The notes under the pieces: generated by a model
What the model was told of the DNA's origin: nothing
Databases searched by the model: none
What the model saw: only the letters and a program-made list of their open reading frames with translations
Translations under genes and position numbers: made by a program
In this document: in pieces, positions 62,996 through 64,000 of the stretch
Numbering within the stretch: position 1 is the stretch's first letter
How the letters are laid out: every line of letters starts with the position of its first letter
Assembly: GCA_038042195.1 (NCBI GenBank)
Contig: JBBTET010000061.1
Location: 1-64,000 of the forward strand
Length of the DNA stretch: 64,000 bases
Source of the DNA: JACRIM01 sp038042195
GTDB lineage: Bacteria; Planctomycetota; Phycisphaerae; UBA1845; UTPLA1
Direction: 5' to 3'

Positions 62996-64000
62996 TCAGC
63001 GCCTGCGAATACCGTGGCCCGTGGTCTTGAAGAACATCAGGCACGCCGCCAGCATCATCATTGGTGTCACACTCGTGGAGCCGCAATACTGGCTCAGCAG
63101 TTGGGCCAGCGCCGCGAATCCGTCGCTTCCGCCAACCACATTGTCAATGGGTAGGCCGTAGTAGAAGTTGCAATCGTCGAACAACTGGGCCTCGGCCTCG
63201 GTGAAGAACTCAACGTGTCCGACCTGCGTCGGGCTGTCGCGGTCGGTGATGTCCATCGTTTGAAGTTGGGCCTGCGACAATGCGAAGACCCGCGAGCCGA
63301 TCACTCCGACGCGCTCGACTTTGCCTTTGTTTTCAAAGAAGCCGCGAGCCGTGAGCGCCGTGTCGCTGAAGTCCACCAACTGCACACCGTTCGTACAGGT
63401 CGGCCCGGTTTGCACTTCATTCGCCGCCGTGGTGTCACTGCTGCCCTCCGAACCGCCCTCGCTTGGCGGGCTGCTCCCACCTGGCCCCGGCACCGGCACT
63501 ACATCCGGGTACTCCACATGCCGGAAAGGCATCACGATCAGATTAAGTTCGTCGATGATCTTGAACGCCTTCTCGTCATACGTGGCATCCGACTCGGTGT
63601 ACGACCCCGGCGGGCCAAGCACCACACGGCCAAGCTGTGTCGGATTCGCCGGGTCAGTGACATCGTAATAGGCGAGGGCCGGTCGACTCCCATCGGTGTC
63701 ATCGATGCCGACGGCGATCAACCGATCTCCGCGCGGCTCGATGTGCGTCGAATAGCCCGGCACCTCCAACTGACCGGCGACGAGTGGGTTCGCCGGGTCG
63801 GCCAGGTCGAGGACAAACAGGGGGTCCGTTCGGAAAAAGGTCACTGCGTAGCCCCGATCCCCATCGAAGCGCACGGCCTCCAACGACTCGCCTTGCTTGA
63901 TGAGGACCGAAGCGATCGGGACGATGGCGTCGAGATCAGCGAGGTCATAGGTGAACAGTTTCACGTCCGCAAAACCAAAGCCGTTGGACTCCGTCACGAT
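62996..64000 (-). CDS. Secreted beta-propeller protein, N-terminus outside window
   Basis: At least 334 residues, frame open to the window end, so the N-terminal part is missing. Blade repeats with FVLDLADPANPLVAGQLEVPG, YYDVTDPANPTQLGRV and MDITDRDSPTQVGHVEF fit the bacterial Beta_propel (PF09826-like) family. A Ser/Pro/Gly linker lies near the middle. The C-terminus ends in a short hydrophobic stretch (TPMMMLAACLMFFKTTG) and Arg tail, perhaps a membrane or sorting signal. Confidence 0.8.
   Translation of the reverse strand: MVTESNGFGFADVKLFTYDLADLDAIVPIASVLIKQGESLEAVRFDGDRGYAVTFFRTDPLFVLDLADPANPLVAGQLEVPGYSTHIEPRGDRLIAVGIDDTDGSRPALAYYDVTDPANPTQLGRVVLGPPGSYTESDATYDEKAFKIIDELNLIVMPFRHVEYPDVVPVPGPGGSSPPSEGGSEGSSDTTAANEVQTGPTCTNGVQLVDFSDTALTARGFFENKGKVERVGVIGSRVFALSQAQLQTMDITDRDSPTQVGHVEFFTEAEAQLFDDCNFYYGLPIDNVVGGSDGFAALAQLLSQYCGSTSVTPMMMLAACLMFFKTTGHGIRRR

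Overview
The window looks like a piece of chromosome from a planctomycete, most likely of the Phycisphaerae type. This is inferred from the gene content: PEP-CTERM sorting signals on two secreted proteins, dockerin-like calcium-binding C-termini on three others, a Cys4 ribbon of the CxxCGYDLxGLP type, M56/BlaI pairs, many small lipoproteins and a high G+C content (roughly 60%, not counted exactly). No rRNA, prophage, CRISPR array or complete insertion sequence was seen. The first and last genes are cut by the window ends.

1-12.7 kb: the 3' part of gcvP, a PEP-CTERM beta-propeller protein behind a consensus promoter, a VOC-fold protein, a class D beta-lactamase with a terminator, and a pyruvate dehydrogenase operon (E1alpha, E1beta, E2) with a palindromic repeat between E1beta and E2. 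Two unrecognised genes follow with a duplicated gene tail, then a lipoprotein and a Mu gp27-like protein. 12.7-19 kb, minus strand: a secreted endonuclease/phosphatase-fold protein, then a four-gene operon of carbamoyltransferase-methyltransferase fusion, SxtJ-like protein, DUF5989 protein and SGNH hydrolase. 19-26.4 kb: two small lipoproteins, DinB, a LolA-like protein, DUF4286, a TMTC-like membrane protein with TPRs, a Cys-Cys-rich secreted protein and miaA.

26.4-30.7 kb is the most accessory-looking stretch. It has a 202-bp direct repeat bracketing a HAF-repeat PEP-CTERM gene, a lower-G+C proteasome-like Ntn hydrolase, a C-terminally truncated RhuM gene flanked by hairpin repeats, and a miniature remnant of the gp27-like gene. 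30.7-43.4 kb: pyrC, a PilZ protein, motA/motB, an M43 metalloprotease, small genes, an atypical SDR, an orphan VapB-like antitoxin with a destroyed PIN toxin, an aldehyde dehydrogenase lacking a normal start, an inositol-monophosphatase-family enzyme, a diguanylate cyclase and tRNA-His. 43.4-64 kb: tpx, a thioredoxin-fold/hybrid-kinase pair, a blaI-M56 operon with two operator-like sites, a large tail-fibre-like secreted protein, a dockerin-like protein, M32 carboxypeptidase, a PAS-GAF-REC regulator, a zinc-ribbon membrane protein, a GMC oxidoreductase and D-cysteine-desulfhydrase-like pair, an amidohydrolase and the end of a secreted beta-propeller protein.

Possible links between genes: the diguanylate cyclase, PilZ protein and MotAB form a plausible c-di-GMP/motility set. 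The overlapping thioredoxin-fold and kinase genes may be a redox-sensing unit. The carbamoyltransferase operon resembles known carbamoylation cassettes but carries an extra fused methyltransferase. A palindromic repeat family with at least four copies is scattered through the window; one copy lies inside an operon and one beside the broken toxin.
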